A stretch of DNA of 48,147 nt from positions 1-48,147 of the forward strand of contig CAMWTS010000017.1 of assembly GCA_947177225.1 (NCBI GenBank), in the 5' to 3' direction. The position numbers and the translations under genes were made by a program. The notes below the pieces were generated by a model. The model was given only the letters and a program-made list of their open reading frames with translations. It ran no database searches and was not told the origin of the DNA. Shown in pieces: positions 9,651 through 20,735 of the stretch; the first letter of the stretch is position 1; each line of letters opens with the position of its first letter. Source of the stretch: an uncultured Alistipes sp. (GTDB taxonomy: Bacteria; Bacteroidota; Bacteroidia; Bacteroidales; Rikenellaceae).

Positions 9651-10973
9651 CTATTGCTTGTCGTCGGTTCGTGTCGTTTCGGTCTGTGTCGCGGCGGTAA
9701 TGACCGAGGGGATCGAATCGAGCTGTACGATGCGTTCCTGCTCGTCCGCTTCGCCGTCGAGCTCGGCCACGATTCTGTCGCGAACCCATTCGAATGCCGC
9801 ACGGTTGGCTTCGTCGATAGGCTCGGCCGGCTCCTGCGGCACTTTCAGCGGGTCGATCGGCGTTCCGTTCTTCCATATGCGATAATCGAGATGGGGACCG
9901 GTGGCCGTGCCGGTCATTCCGACATATCCGATCAGCTGTCCTTGCGAGACATGCGTGCCGACGGCTATGCCCGGAGCGTAGCGGCTCAGATGCAGATATC
10001 CGGTCATCAGATTGCCGGCATGCTTGATTTTGAGTGTGTTGCCGCCTCCGCCGCCCCAACCCTTGAATGTCACTACGCCGTCGGCTACCGAGTGTACGGG
10101 CGTGCCGGTCGGAGCGGCGTAGTCGACACCGTGATGCGGTCTGTATACCTTATGCACCGGGTGCAGGCGCGAGTTTGAGAATTTCGAACTGATGCGCGTG
10201 TATTTCAACGGAGCCTTCAACAGCTGCTTGCGCAGCGATTTGCCGTCGGCCTCCCAATACTTTATCTTGCCATCTTGCTTGAACGGTATTGCATATACGC
10301 TCTTGCCCGCGTGGTCGAAGCGTGCGCCCCATACCTGTCCTATGCCGACGCAGATCGAGTCTATGTACTTTTCGTCGTAAATCACGGTGAAGCCGTCGCC
10401 CTTTTGCAAACCGAAGAAATCTATCGTCCACTGATATATGTCGTCCAACTGTGCTGCCAGCGCATATGGCATGTCCTGCTCCATTATCGCACCCCAGAGC
10501 GACGAGTTGATCGTAGCCGAATGTTTGCGACGCACGGTCTCCACCTCGCGTGCGCCCGTGGTGACGCTCACCGAGTCGCCGACAAATCCGAATACGACGT
10601 AATCCACCGGATTGCGGTGATAGACCATGTAGTCGAGGCGTTCGACCGAGTCGGCTGCCATGCGGGTGAACATCGTGTAGCTGTTGCCTGCGCGGATCTG
10701 TCTGAGCGGAAACACCTCGGCGGCAGCCTTGTCCAGACGGTCGATCGTAACCGCCGATATGCCATATGGCGAGAGTATGTTGCCTACGGTCTGACCGTTC
10801 GACACGACACCTTCGGCGGTGCGGTAATCGTCGATCGCTATTCCGTACACCATTCTCGGCTGCACCTCTTGCGCAGCCATCTCTTCTGATTGCTCGTTCT
10901 CGGTCGAGTTGCCGCCGCAGGCCGTGGCCAACATTGCGACCAGCAGTGCGGATACTCTCAGCAGATGTTTCAT
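9651..10973 (-). CDS. M23 family peptidoglycan endopeptidase, lipoprotein
   Basis: The protein has a lipoprotein signal (VAMLATACGG), an N-terminal LysM/OapA-like region with a 'GNSYTMFTR' segment, and a C-terminal LytM/M23 zinc-peptidase domain. The zinc motifs are HHGVDYAAP (HxxxD, near residue 280) and GPHLDYRIW (HxD, near residue 360), so it looks active and should cut peptide cross-links of peptidoglycan in the periplasm, like MepM/YebA. MKHLLRVSALL at 10973 is chosen over an upstream ATG because it begins the signal peptide. A TAACTTTG -7 box at 10980-10987 lies only 6 bp upstream of this ATG, implying a very short leader. Confidence 0.92.
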   Translation of the reverse strand: MKHLLRVSALLVAMLATACGGNSTENEQSEEMAAQEVQPRMVYGIAIDDYRTAEGVVSNGQTVGNILSPYGISAVTIDRLDKAAAEVFPLRQIRAGNSYTMFTRMAADSVERLDYMVYHRNPVDYVVFGFVGDSVSVTTGAREVETVRRKHSATINSSLWGAIMEQDMPYALAAQLDDIYQWTIDFFGLQKGDGFTVIYDEKYIDSICVGIGQVWGARFDHAGKSVYAIPFKQDGKIKYWEADGKSLRKQLLKAPLKYTRISSKFSNSRLHPVHKVYRPHHGVDYAAPTGTPVHSVADGVVTFKGWGGGGGNTLKIKHAGNLMTGYLHLSRYAPGIAVGTHVSQGQLIGYVGMTGTATGPHLDYRIWKNGTPIDPLKVPQEPAEPIDEANRAAFEWVRDRIVAELDGEADEQERIVQLDSIPSVITAATQTETTRTDDKQ

Positions 10974-11059
10974 ATTGGGCAAAGTTAGTAATTTTTTGTA
11001 AACCTGCCAGCGGTTTGCGTCCATTCTCCGGCAGTATAACGTAAATATGGGCGGTTTTA

Positions 11060-11091
11060 TTTGGGAATTCGATTATTAATATTTACCTTTG
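11060..11091 (+). promoter_or_regulatory. Promoter of lpxK
   Basis: TTTG at 11060-11063 and TACCTTTG at 11084-11091 are separated by 20 bp, a full match to the Bacteroidetes sigma-70-type promoter. The ATG at 11145 follows about 50 nt after the expected transcription start. Confidence 0.8.
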
Positions 11092-11144
11092 ACTGAATTT
11101 ATGTATTGTTGGCGAGCGCAGCTCTCTGTGCCCGCATTTCGGTT

Positions 11145-12194
11145 ATGTCGAAATTGTTGTTGAACATATGCTCGTTGTGTTACAAGTGGGGCGTTGCGTT
11201 GAGGCATCGGCTCTATGACTGGCACATATTCAAGAGCGAGAGTTTCGATATACCGATAGTCTGCGTCGGCAATATCACCGTAGGCGGCACGGGCAAGACT
11301 CCGACGGCCGAGTATATCATATCCTATCTCTCGTCGTCGTACAACATCGCTCTGCTGTCTCGCGGCTACGGCCGTCGCACGAAAGGCTATCGCGAGGTGA
11401 AATGCTCGTCGTCGTATCTCGACGTGGGTGACGAACCGTTGCAGATCAAACTCAAATTTCCCGATACGCTGGTTGTCGTGTGCGAGGATCGCGCCGAGGG
11501 CATACGCCGTATCCGCAGCCGTTATCCCGACATCAACCTTATAGTCATGGACGACGGATTTCAGCATCGCAGCGTTACTCCGAAGGTCAATGTCATCATA
11601 CTCGATGCCACACGGCCGATATCGTCGGATCGCATGTTGCCAGCCGGTTCGCTGCGCGATCTGCCGTCGCGTCTGCGTGCTGCGCATCACTTCATCGTGA
11701 CCAAGTGTCCCGATGACATGACTCCGCTCGATCAGCGCATATGGCGCAAGCAGCTGGTCAGCATAGCGTTCCAGAAAGTATATTTTTCGCGGGTAAAGGC
11801 TCTGCCTGTGGCTCCGCTGTTTCTCGACGATGACCGTGAGGAGGTTACGTTCGGTTCGCAGGCCGTGCTTATGTCGGGCATAGGCAATCCGCAGGCCTTC
11901 AAGCGCGACATGGGCAACCGGTTCAACGTAGTGGATACGCTCTTCTTCAACGACCATCACCGCTATACTACGGACGATGTTGCCCTTATGGAGAAGATGA
12001 TCGACCGCTATCCGCGAGCCATAATACTCATGACCGAAAAAGATGCCGTCAAGTTGCGCCGCTTCCGCCGCTTCTCGCCGGCACTGCGCCGCGCACTCTA
12101 CTATCAGCCTATCGAGATGGAGATCATCGATGGTTCCGATGCCAATTTCATCGGTAACCTGGTGGCCGATATTGAGTATGCCGAACGCGACTGA
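11145..12194 (+). CDS. lpxK: Tetraacyldisaccharide 4'-kinase (lipid A biosynthesis)
   Basis: LpxK phosphorylates the 4' position of the lipid A disaccharide at the inner membrane. The protein of 349 aa has the N-terminal membrane-associating helix, the P-loop VGNITVGGTGKTPTAEY (about residues 42-58), LLSRGYGRRTKGY, and DDGFQHRSV (the DDG catalytic region). MSKLLLNICSL at 11145 is chosen because it follows the promoter and matches family length; upstream in-frame residues are not family-like. It shows the organism is a Gram-negative lipopolysaccharide or lipooligosaccharide producer. Confidence 0.95.
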   Translation: MSKLLLNICSLCYKWGVALRHRLYDWHIFKSESFDIPIVCVGNITVGGTGKTPTAEYIISYLSSSYNIALLSRGYGRRTKGYREVKCSSSYLDVGDEPLQIKLKFPDTLVVVCEDRAEGIRRIRSRYPDINLIVMDDGFQHRSVTPKVNVIILDATRPISSDRMLPAGSLRDLPSRLRAAHHFIVTKCPDDMTPLDQRIWRKQLVSIAFQKVYFSRVKALPVAPLFLDDDREEVTFGSQAVLMSGIGNPQAFKRDMGNRFNVVDTLFFNDHHRYTTDDVALMEKMIDRYPRAIILMTEKDAVKLRRFRRFSPALRRALYYQPIEMEIIDGSDANFIGNLVADIEYAERD

Positions 12195-12218
12195 CAACGA
12201 TTTTAATATTGAATCATT

Positions 12219-12722
12219 ATGATAAACAAAGTTATTTTAGTAGGTAATGTCGGACTCGATCCGGAGGTGCGTTCCATGGAATCTGGCGTAAAGGTGGCAC
12301 GCGTGCGTCTGGCCACGACCGAGCGCATGTTCAATCGCCAAACCAACGAGACCACCGAGCACACCGAGTGGCATACCGTGACACTCTGGCGCGGTTTGGC
12401 CGAGACCGTCGATCGCTATGTTCGCAAGGGTTCGCAGATCTACATCGAGGGACGCCTGCGTACGCGCGAGTGGACAGATCGCGATAACAACAAGCGTTAC
12501 TCGACCGAGATCATTGCCGACGAGATGAAGCTGCTCGGACGCCGCTCGGATTCGGCCTCTGCCGGTCAGCCGCTGTCGGGTACGGCTCAGCAATCTTCGT
12601 ACTCCCAGCCCCAGCAGCCGGCTTATTCGCAGCCGCAATCCAGCTATCAGCAGCCGGCTTCTTCCGTTGCTCCTCAGCAGCCGGTGATGCCGGCAGATGA
12701 TCCGGACGATTTGCCGTTCTAA
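12219..12722 (+). CDS. ssb: Single-stranded DNA-binding protein
   Basis: The protein has an OB fold (residues 1-110, starting MINKVILVGNVGLDPEV, with TEWHTVTLWRGLAETVDRYVRKGSQIYIEGRLRTR), a Gln/Pro/Ser-rich disordered linker (about 115-155), and the acidic C-terminal tip DPDDLPF that recruits repair and replication partners. Length of 167 aa is normal. It is 24 bp after lpxK, so it may be read from the lpxK promoter. A palindromic repeat element begins 3-25 bp after the stop. Confidence 0.97.
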   Translation: MINKVILVGNVGLDPEVRSMESGVKVARVRLATTERMFNRQTNETTEHTEWHTVTLWRGLAETVDRYVRKGSQIYIEGRLRTREWTDRDNNKRYSTEIIADEMKLLGRRSDSASAGQPLSGTAQQSSYSQPQQPAYSQPQSSYQQPASSVAPQQPVMPADDPDDLPF

Positions 12723-12724
12723 TA

Positions 12725-12867
12725 TTTTTTCGTGAAAAGACGTTATTTTCCGTGAAAAGGCGTCATTTACTGCCTCTCACTCAAATGTCCGAACGGGACG
12801 TACGCACAGTACTACCCGTCCGGACATTTTTCGCTGCGCGTTGTAACTAACGCCTTTTGACGAAAAA
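12725..12867. repeat. Long palindromic element, copy 1 (plus a partial left arm)
   Basis: Outer arms CCGTGAAAAGGCGTCA (12750-12765) and AACGCCTTTTGACGAAAAA (up to 12867) are imperfect inverted repeats. Between them lies an inner stem (AATGTCCGaACGGG / CCCGTCCGGACATT) with a loop containing GTAC...AGTAC. A second partial left arm (TTTTTTCGTGAAAAGACGTTA) precedes it at 12725-12747, like a nested remnant. Two further copies are at 12891-13006 and 47620-47743. Confidence 0.8.
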
Positions 12868-12890
12868 TTGGGTTGGTGGTGCTTAGTATG

Positions 12891-13006
12891 TTTTCCGTGA
12901 AAAGCGGCATTCTGCTTCCGCGCCTTGTCGCTCGCCAATGGGCAGTACGGTAAGTACAGCCCATCGTCTTCCTCCTGCGTTGCATAATACCGCTTTTGAC
13001 GAAAAA
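12891..13006. repeat. Long palindromic element, copy 2
   Basis: It has the same outer arms as copy 1 (CCGTGAAAAGCGGCATT and AATACCGCTTTTGACGAAAAA) with compensatory changes (GCGGCATT/AATACCGC instead of GGCGTCA/AACGCC), and a core GGGCAGTACGGTAAGTACAGCCC. It is followed by the conserved tail TTGGGTxGGxTGTGCTTAG-like sequence also seen after copy 1. Confidence 0.8.
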
Positions 13007-13040
13007 TTGGGTGTGCTTAGGTAGGTTATTCACACTATTC

Positions 13041-13555
13041 TGTCATTCTGAGGAGGACGGCACGTCCGACGTGAGAATCTCTTTTTTGTTGCCGTGCTTG
13101 TTCGGCAGATGCACTCCCGAGCTGCGAGACTCCCGCGTCGCCTGCGGCTCCTCGGAGTGACAGCGTTTGTCATTTCGAGCGCAAGCGAGAAATCTGTGCG
13201 CGATGATTTCCACAGCCTTTTAACATTCTGCAAGTTTAGCCTTTCCCAGATGTTTTACCTTCGTTCGACATGACAAGACGGTGTTGTCATTCTGAGAAGG
13301 ACGGCACGTCCGATGTGAGAATCTCTTTTTTGTTGCCGTGCTTGTTCGGCAGATGCACTCCCGAGCTGCGAGACTCCCGCGTCGCCTTCGGCTCCTCGGA
13401 GTGACAATTCAGAAGAGACTCCTACGTCGCCTGCGGCTCCTCGGAGAGACAATTACCGATTGCGAGACTCCCACGGTCGGGCATGCCCTCCCTCGGAGAG
13501 ACAGTGTTTTGTCATTTCGAGCGTCGGCGAGAAATCTGTGCGTGACGATTTCTGC
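13041..13555. repeat. Tandem block of short palindromic modules (TGTCA family), block 1
   Basis: Two tandem units about 245 bp apart (TGTCATTCTGAG at 13041 and 13286). Each contains several small palindromes that begin TGTCA and end in xxTCTC or xxTCTG: arms ATTCT/AGAAT, ATTTC/GAAAT, ATGTC/(A)ACAT and ACTCC/GGAGT in alternating orientation. There is no credible coding sequence; open frames across it are repeat artefacts. Similar blocks occur at 14633-15022 and 47777 to the window end. Confidence 0.85.
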
Positions 13556-13813
13556 CGTAAGGCTTCGTTTCACTGTATATTGCCATACAATTGCTCCTGT
13601 GCCGCGTGATATTATCTCTATACAAAATCGAGAGCATAAGATGTATTCCTCTTATGCTCTCGATGCGAAGGCGACCGTCCGAATGTCGCTAATCCGCTTG
13701 TGGACGATGTGTCTGCTTTGTCGCTTTAAGAGAGGCGCACTGTCCGGGTATGGTATAGTGTCGCTTTCGACAAAAGCCGTCAGAAGCAAATCGGACGGTT
13801 CATTGCATGTCAA
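13556..13813. other. Intergenic DNA with one strong hairpin
   Basis: Apart from a perfect 15-17 bp inverted repeat at 13627-13664 (ATCGAGAGCATAAGA / TCTTATGCTCTCGAT) I see no gene. On the minus strand the hairpin is followed by TTTTGTATA, so it could terminate the leftward membrane-protein gene ending at 13814. Confidence 0.55.
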
Positions 13814-14443
13814 TTAATAATAAGAAGGCTTGTACGGTTCCAGGCTCATAGCATAAAAGATTAATATCACGATGCCAAGAGCTATTATGGAAACGATAAC
13901 GGTAAGTACGCGTGCTATTTGCGCCTTGCGGAATTCCGCTTTGTGCAACTGTTTCTGTTCGGGATCGAGTGCTCGGAACGTGCGTTTTCGCAGTCGCATG
14001 TTGAATGCCGCCAGCAGAGCCGATACAAATCCGGTAATGGCCATTATTTCAAGTGATAACCCTATTTTTGCCATATGCAGTAAGAAATAACCGCCATTTG
14101 TCGGCAATGTCTCCGAGTCGAGCCAGACAAAATACATTACAATAGATATTATCGAGACGCAAGTGATGATAGATAATATGGCTGATACCGAGAGTTTGCG
14201 CTTGAAATATAATAAGAGAGCCGCACCGCCGTATATAATGGCGGCGATAGTGGTTAACACCTGTACTTTAACGCAGATAGGAATATCGTTGTTTAGACAA
14301 CAAGTCCACATCGGAAATATATCTTCTGTCGAAGTCTTAATTGATGAAGCCGCATAGAGAGCAGCGGCGCATGCTACGACTAAAAGTAAGGACGCGGTCG
14401 TTTTGAGTTTAGACTGCAATGGAGTCGTTTGTAAGTTTTGCAT
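13814..14443 (-). CDS. Hypothetical four-helix membrane protein
   Basis: The 209-aa protein has membrane helices at about residues 15-35, 65-85, 95-115 and 130-155, plus a C-terminal one (VLTVIVSIIALGIVILIFYAM), separated by a cytoplasmic loop (RLRKRTFRALDPEQKQLHKAEFRKAQ). No family is recognised. I use the ATG at 14443 because the -7 box at 14484-14491 would place the transcript start at or after the upstream ATG codons at 14512 and 14479. Its base composition is more AT-rich than its neighbours, and it sits between two repeat blocks, so it may be a recent arrival. Its promoter contains a homopolymer (see separate entry). Confidence 0.65.
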   Translation of the reverse strand: MQNLQTTPLQSKLKTTASLLLVVACAAALYAASSIKTSTEDIFPMWTCCLNNDIPICVKVQVLTTIAAIIYGGAALLLYFKRKLSVSAILSIITCVSIISIVMYFVWLDSETLPTNGGYFLLHMAKIGLSLEIMAITGFVSALLAAFNMRLRKRTFRALDPEQKQLHKAEFRKAQIARVLTVIVSIIALGIVILIFYAMSLEPYKPSYY

Positions 14444-14483
14444 AGTTTTTAGTTTGTTATTTGAGTTAATATTCAACATGCTG

Positions 14484-14513
14484 CAAATATACGCATTTCC
14501 CCCCCCCGCCAAA
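14484..14513 (-). promoter_or_regulatory. Promoter with a G9 tract in the spacer (possible phase-variable promoter)
   Basis: On the minus strand TTTG (14513-14510) and TATATTTG (14491-14484) match the -33/-7 consensus with an 18-bp spacer. The spacer contains nine consecutive G (C9 on the plus strand, 14499-14507). Gain or loss of one or two G would move the spacer towards the 19-20 bp seen at most other promoters here. Confidence 0.6.
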
Positions 14514-14632
14514 ATTTCGAGACATTTTTTGATTCTCCGCTGATAAAATAATATGAATTAGCGGCTTGCTTAACGAACGGAACATGAGTGCGGCTATATC
14601 CTCAGACGTATAATTGTCGTATGTTTTGCCGT

Positions 14633-15022
14633 CCACAGATGTTTTACTTCGTTCAACATGACATGCCGCGTGTGTCATTCTGAACGTAACCGTGCGAAGT
14701 GAAGAATCTGGTTGGGAACGTAGTGCGTTGACGATATGCCCACTCTGTCATTCTGAGGAGTACGGCACGCGCGACGTGAGAATCTCTCTTTTAGGAGTAA
14801 ACGCACACTCTTGTTCGACAACCGCTTTCCTGACGGTGAGACTCCCGCGTCGCAGTCTTTGTCTGCTCCTCGGAGTGACAATTCAGAAGAGACTCCCGCG
14901 TCGCCTGCGGCTCCTCGGAGTGACAATTACTGACGGTGAGACTCCCACGGTCGGGCATGCCCTCCCTCGGAGTGACAGCGTTTTGTCATTTCGAGCGTCG
15001 GCGAGAAATCTGTGCGCGAGTG
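14633..15022. repeat. Block of short palindromic modules, block 2
   Basis: Modules of the same TGTCA family as block 1: CAGATGTTTTACTTCG-type (14636), TGTCATTCTGAACG (about 14675), TGTCATTCTGAGGAG (about 14745), the GGAGTGACA type (three copies, one per CTCGGAGTGACA at about 14870, 14920 and 14970) and TGTCATTTCGAGCG (about 14985). The order differs from block 1. No gene is supported between 14513 and 15072. Confidence 0.8.
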
Positions 15023-15071
15023 TTTGGCAGCAGGAGGCATTGTCTTTGGCAATGATGTCGAGATATATGAA

Positions 15072-15108
15072 AATAACCTCGGACGGCTTAAAACCTTCCG
15101 AGGTTATT
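15072..15108 (-). terminator. Terminator of the dCMP deaminase transcript
   Basis: A 12-bp perfect stem AATAACCTCGGA / TCCGAGGTTATT with a 13-nt loop is followed on the minus strand by TTTTC. It lies about 60 bp after the stop codon of the leftward gene. Confidence 0.75.
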
Positions 15109-15169
15109 GATTGACCGATGCGGATATGCTGTATAAAATACGAGCATACCGCAATCGTATGTTTCCTGT

Positions 15170-15604
15170 CTACTCCTCCATAGAGAGCTGCACACACTCG
15201 ATGCCGACGCGTTGAAGCAGTTCCAGACCCTCTTCCAGACGGTAGGAGTCGCAGTATACTACGCGTTTGATACCGGCCTGAATGATTAATTTGGCGCACT
15301 CGATGCATGGCGAGGCTGTGACATAGAGTGTCGAGCCGTCGCAGTTGTTGGCGCTTTTGGCGACTTTGGTTATGGCATTGGCCTCGGCATGGAGTACATA
15401 CGGTTTGGTCTTGCCCATGTCGTCTTCGCATATGTTCTCGAAGCCGGCGGGCGTGCCGTTGTAGCCGTCCGATATTATCATCTTGTCCTTGACAAGCAGT
15501 GCTCCCACTTTGCGGCGCACGCAATATGAGTTCTCTGCCCATACGCGTGCCATTTGCAGATAGCGCAGATCGAACTGTCGCTGTTTCTCCTCCTGATAAC
15601 CCAT
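15170..15604 (-). CDS. dCMP/cytidine deaminase family protein
   Basis: The 144-aa zinc-dependent deaminase has the HAEANAI motif (zinc His and proton-shuttle Glu) and SPCIECAK (PCxxC zinc cysteines). The N-terminal RYLQMARVWAENSYCVRRKVGALLVKD and GYNGTPAGFENICED segments are typical of dCMP deaminase / ComEB, which makes dUMP for thymidylate synthesis. MGYQEEKQRQFD at 15604 is chosen as the start because the longer frame adds unconserved residues. secA lies 23 bp upstream on the same strand, so the two may share a transcript. Confidence 0.9.
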   Translation of the reverse strand: MGYQEEKQRQFDLRYLQMARVWAENSYCVRRKVGALLVKDKMIISDGYNGTPAGFENICEDDMGKTKPYVLHAEANAITKVAKSANNCDGSTLYVTASPCIECAKLIIQAGIKRVVYCDSYRLEEGLELLQRVGIECVQLSMEE

Positions 15605-15627
15605 TGCCTCAGAGTGTTGATAATACG

Positions 15628-18927
<3,300 letters not shown>

Positions 18928-18958
18928 GATGAAAAGTTTTATCGTTAATTATATCATG

Positions 18959-18989
18959 CAAAAATACTCATTTTTCCGCTATTACGCAA
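18959..18989 (-). promoter_or_regulatory. Promoter of secA
   Basis: On the minus strand TTG (18989-18987), a 20-bp spacer and TATTTTTG (18966-18959) match the consensus. It lies across the 3' end of the DUF2851 gene. A leader of about 25 nt follows. Confidence 0.7.
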
Positions 18990-19948
18990 TCTTCCTCTGC
19001 CTTTTTTATCAATCTGACCCCTACGGGACATTGCGCGCATCGCCGCTCTGCGCAATATTCGCGCGAGAGTTGCAGCAGCGACTGGCTGTCGAAAGCGTTC
19101 GAGGCAAGATTGCCGAAGCTGTTCCACATGCGTATGTAACGGTTGTCTTCGGGCGCTATGCGCTCCAAGAGCGTTACGGCGCGGTCACGCAGCGACTCTG
19201 AGGCGATATAGCTGCCGTAGGCGAATTGCATCTGAGCTACGAGGTTGATGCCCAGCAGATCGCTTTTGGTGCGGCCTATGCGTTTGGTGATTCGGCGAGT
19301 GGTGGCCGATGGCGTGAAGTGCGTCGTCCAATAGGACGATGCCTCCGAGCGAAACAGTGTGTAGACATCGTGCGGCGTGCGGCAGTCGATGATGCGGTTC
19401 ATCACCAACTCGTTGTCGAAGATGAATGCCGCGATCTGGGCAAGCCGCAGCGTCGGGTGGTTGTGAGGGTATATCTTGGCGAGCCGCCATGCCGAAGCGT
19501 CGAGCGGAGTGATGCAATATTTGTTGCGCAAGTGGTAGAACTCGCGTTTGAGTGCGATGGTATATTCGTCGTCGCGATATATGTCGAGCAACCCGGAGGT
19601 GCCCAGCAGCAGAGCTTCGATTTTAATCAGCGAATCCCTTTCGCGCAACGCCATGGCATAGGTGGCGCGACGCGACAGCTCCTCGAACGGACGGCGGTTG
19701 TCCATGCCGCCGATTGTCCTGAGCAGCATGATGTAGAATGTCTGGTTCCAGTTGTCGCCGGCCGACGAGTAGATCGTCGTTATGTCACGGTTCTTGCGCT
19801 CCAACCTCTCGAATGCCAGTGCGTTGTATAGCTCTGCACGGCGCAGCGGATCGAGCGCGGCGATATATTCGCCGCATGTCGTGGCATCGGTGTCGGCCAT
19901 CAGACGGCGCAGGATTTCGCGGCGTTGCTCTTCGATGCTCGTCGGCAT
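18968..19948 (-). CDS. DUF2851 family protein with C-terminal cysteine cluster
   Basis: The 326-aa protein belongs to the Bacteroidetes family DUF2851. The C-terminus carries four cysteines spaced C-x4-C-x2-C-x13-C (REYCAERRCAQCPVG...EEDC), which resembles an iron-sulfur or zinc ligand set. It follows a SufT-like gene (4-bp gap) and sufE, so a role connected to Fe-S proteins is plausible but unproven. Some members are longer (about 420 aa by recollection), so this copy may be shorter at the N-terminus. Confidence 0.8.
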   Translation of the reverse strand: MPTSIEEQRREILRRLMADTDATTCGEYIAALDPLRRAELYNALAFERLERKNRDITTIYSSAGDNWNQTFYIMLLRTIGGMDNRRPFEELSRRATYAMALRERDSLIKIEALLLGTSGLLDIYRDDEYTIALKREFYHLRNKYCITPLDASAWRLAKIYPHNHPTLRLAQIAAFIFDNELVMNRIIDCRTPHDVYTLFRSEASSYWTTHFTPSATTRRITKRIGRTKSDLLGINLVAQMQFAYGSYIASESLRDRAVTLLERIAPEDNRYIRMWNSFGNLASNAFDSQSLLQLSREYCAERRCAQCPVGVRLIKKAEEDCVIAEK

Positions 19949-19952
19949 GGGT

Positions 19953-20273
19953 TTATAGCAGGTTGAGTTCGATGAGAGCCTCCTCGCTCATCATGCTCTT
20001 GTCCCACACGGGGTCGAACGTAAGCGTGATGTTGACCTTTTCGACACCTTTCACCTTGCCCACTTCGCGATTTATGTCTTCCAGCAGCATGTCGGCCATT
20101 GGGCAGTTGGGTGCCGTGAGTGTCATCTTTATGTCGGCTTCGCCCGAAGGGTCGAAGTCTATTTCGTAGATCAGTCCCAGGTCGTAGATGTTGACCGGGA
20201 TCTCTGGATCGTATATGTTTTTAAGCGTCAGAACAATGTTCTTTTCGACGTCGAGTATCTCTTCCGGTGTCAT
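19953..20273 (-). CDS. SufT-like / MIP18 (DUF59) Fe-S assembly protein
   Basis: The 106-aa protein has the MIP18 fold: an N-terminal helix leading to LKNIYDPEIPVNIYDLGLIYEI, then TLTAPNCPMADMLLEDI with the conserved Cys, and VNITLTFDPVWDKSMMSEEA. Members (SufT, PaaD-like) help load Fe-S clusters. It lies between sufE and the DUF2851 gene in one leftward operon. Confidence 0.92.
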   Translation of the reverse strand: MTPEEILDVEKNIVLTLKNIYDPEIPVNIYDLGLIYEIDFDPSGEADIKMTLTAPNCPMADMLLEDINREVGKVKGVEKVNITLTFDPVWDKSMMSEEALIELNLL

Positions 20274-20283
20274 GTCGTTGGTT

Positions 20284-20706
20284 TTAAGCCTCCTTGCCCG
20301 TGGCGAATGCCAAGGCGTAGAGTTTCATCTGTTTAATCATGGCTCTGAGTCCGTTGCTGCGTGTGGGCGACAGGTTTTCGCCCAGGCCGATGGCCTCGAT
20401 GAAGTAGAGGTCGAGATCGACTATCTCCTGCGGTGTGCGGCCGTTGAGCACTCTGACCAAAAGGGCTATGATGCCCTTGGTGATTATGGCGTCGCTGTCG
20501 GCCGAGTAGTATACCTTGCCGTCACGCAGTTCGGCATCGACCCATACGCGCGACTGGCACCCTTCGATCACATATTTCTCGTTGCGGTGTGCGGCCGCGA
20601 TGGCCGGCAGCGAGTCGCTCAGTTCGATCAGATAGTCGTATTTGTCCAACCATTCGTCGAATACCGAGAACTCCTCTATTATCAACTCCTGAACAGAATC
20701 TTTCAT
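20284..20706 (-). CDS. sufE: Sulfur acceptor protein SufE
   Basis: SufE takes persulfide sulfur from the cysteine desulfurase SufS and passes it to the SUF scaffold. The 140-aa protein has YDYLIELSDSLPAI, the active-site loop EGCQSRVWVDAEL (Cys is the sulfur acceptor) and TPQEIVDLDLYFIEAIGL...LSPTRSNGL, all diagnostic. MKDSVQELIIEEF at 20706 is the likely start; an upstream ATG adds 11 unconserved residues. The gap to the SufT-like gene is 10 bp. Confidence 0.95.
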   Translation of the reverse strand: MKDSVQELIIEEFSVFDEWLDKYDYLIELSDSLPAIAAAHRNEKYVIEGCQSRVWVDAELRDGKVYYSADSDAIITKGIIALLVRVLNGRTPQEIVDLDLYFIEAIGLGENLSPTRSNGLRAMIKQMKLYALAFATGKEA

Positions 20707-20735
20707 GCTGTATATGTTGTGTTTTCTATTGTAAT

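Noticed and set aside
13041..13555. Possible CRISPR array in the repeat-rich region
   Set aside because: Repeat units are unequal, palindromic and in mixed orientation, with no constant spacer length and no cas genes in the window.
13338..13817. Open frame of 159 codons across the repeat block
   Set aside because: Its translation is made of repeat modules (LRLLGVT, PRRLRLLGE) and it crosses the palindromes, so it is a repeat artefact.
14499..14507. The C9 tract as a frame-switching tract within a coding sequence
   Set aside because: A longer frame starting at 14512 would place the tract just at its beginning, but the -7 box at 14484-14491 puts transcription start downstream. The tract is therefore more likely in the promoter. 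A sequencing error in tract length cannot be excluded.
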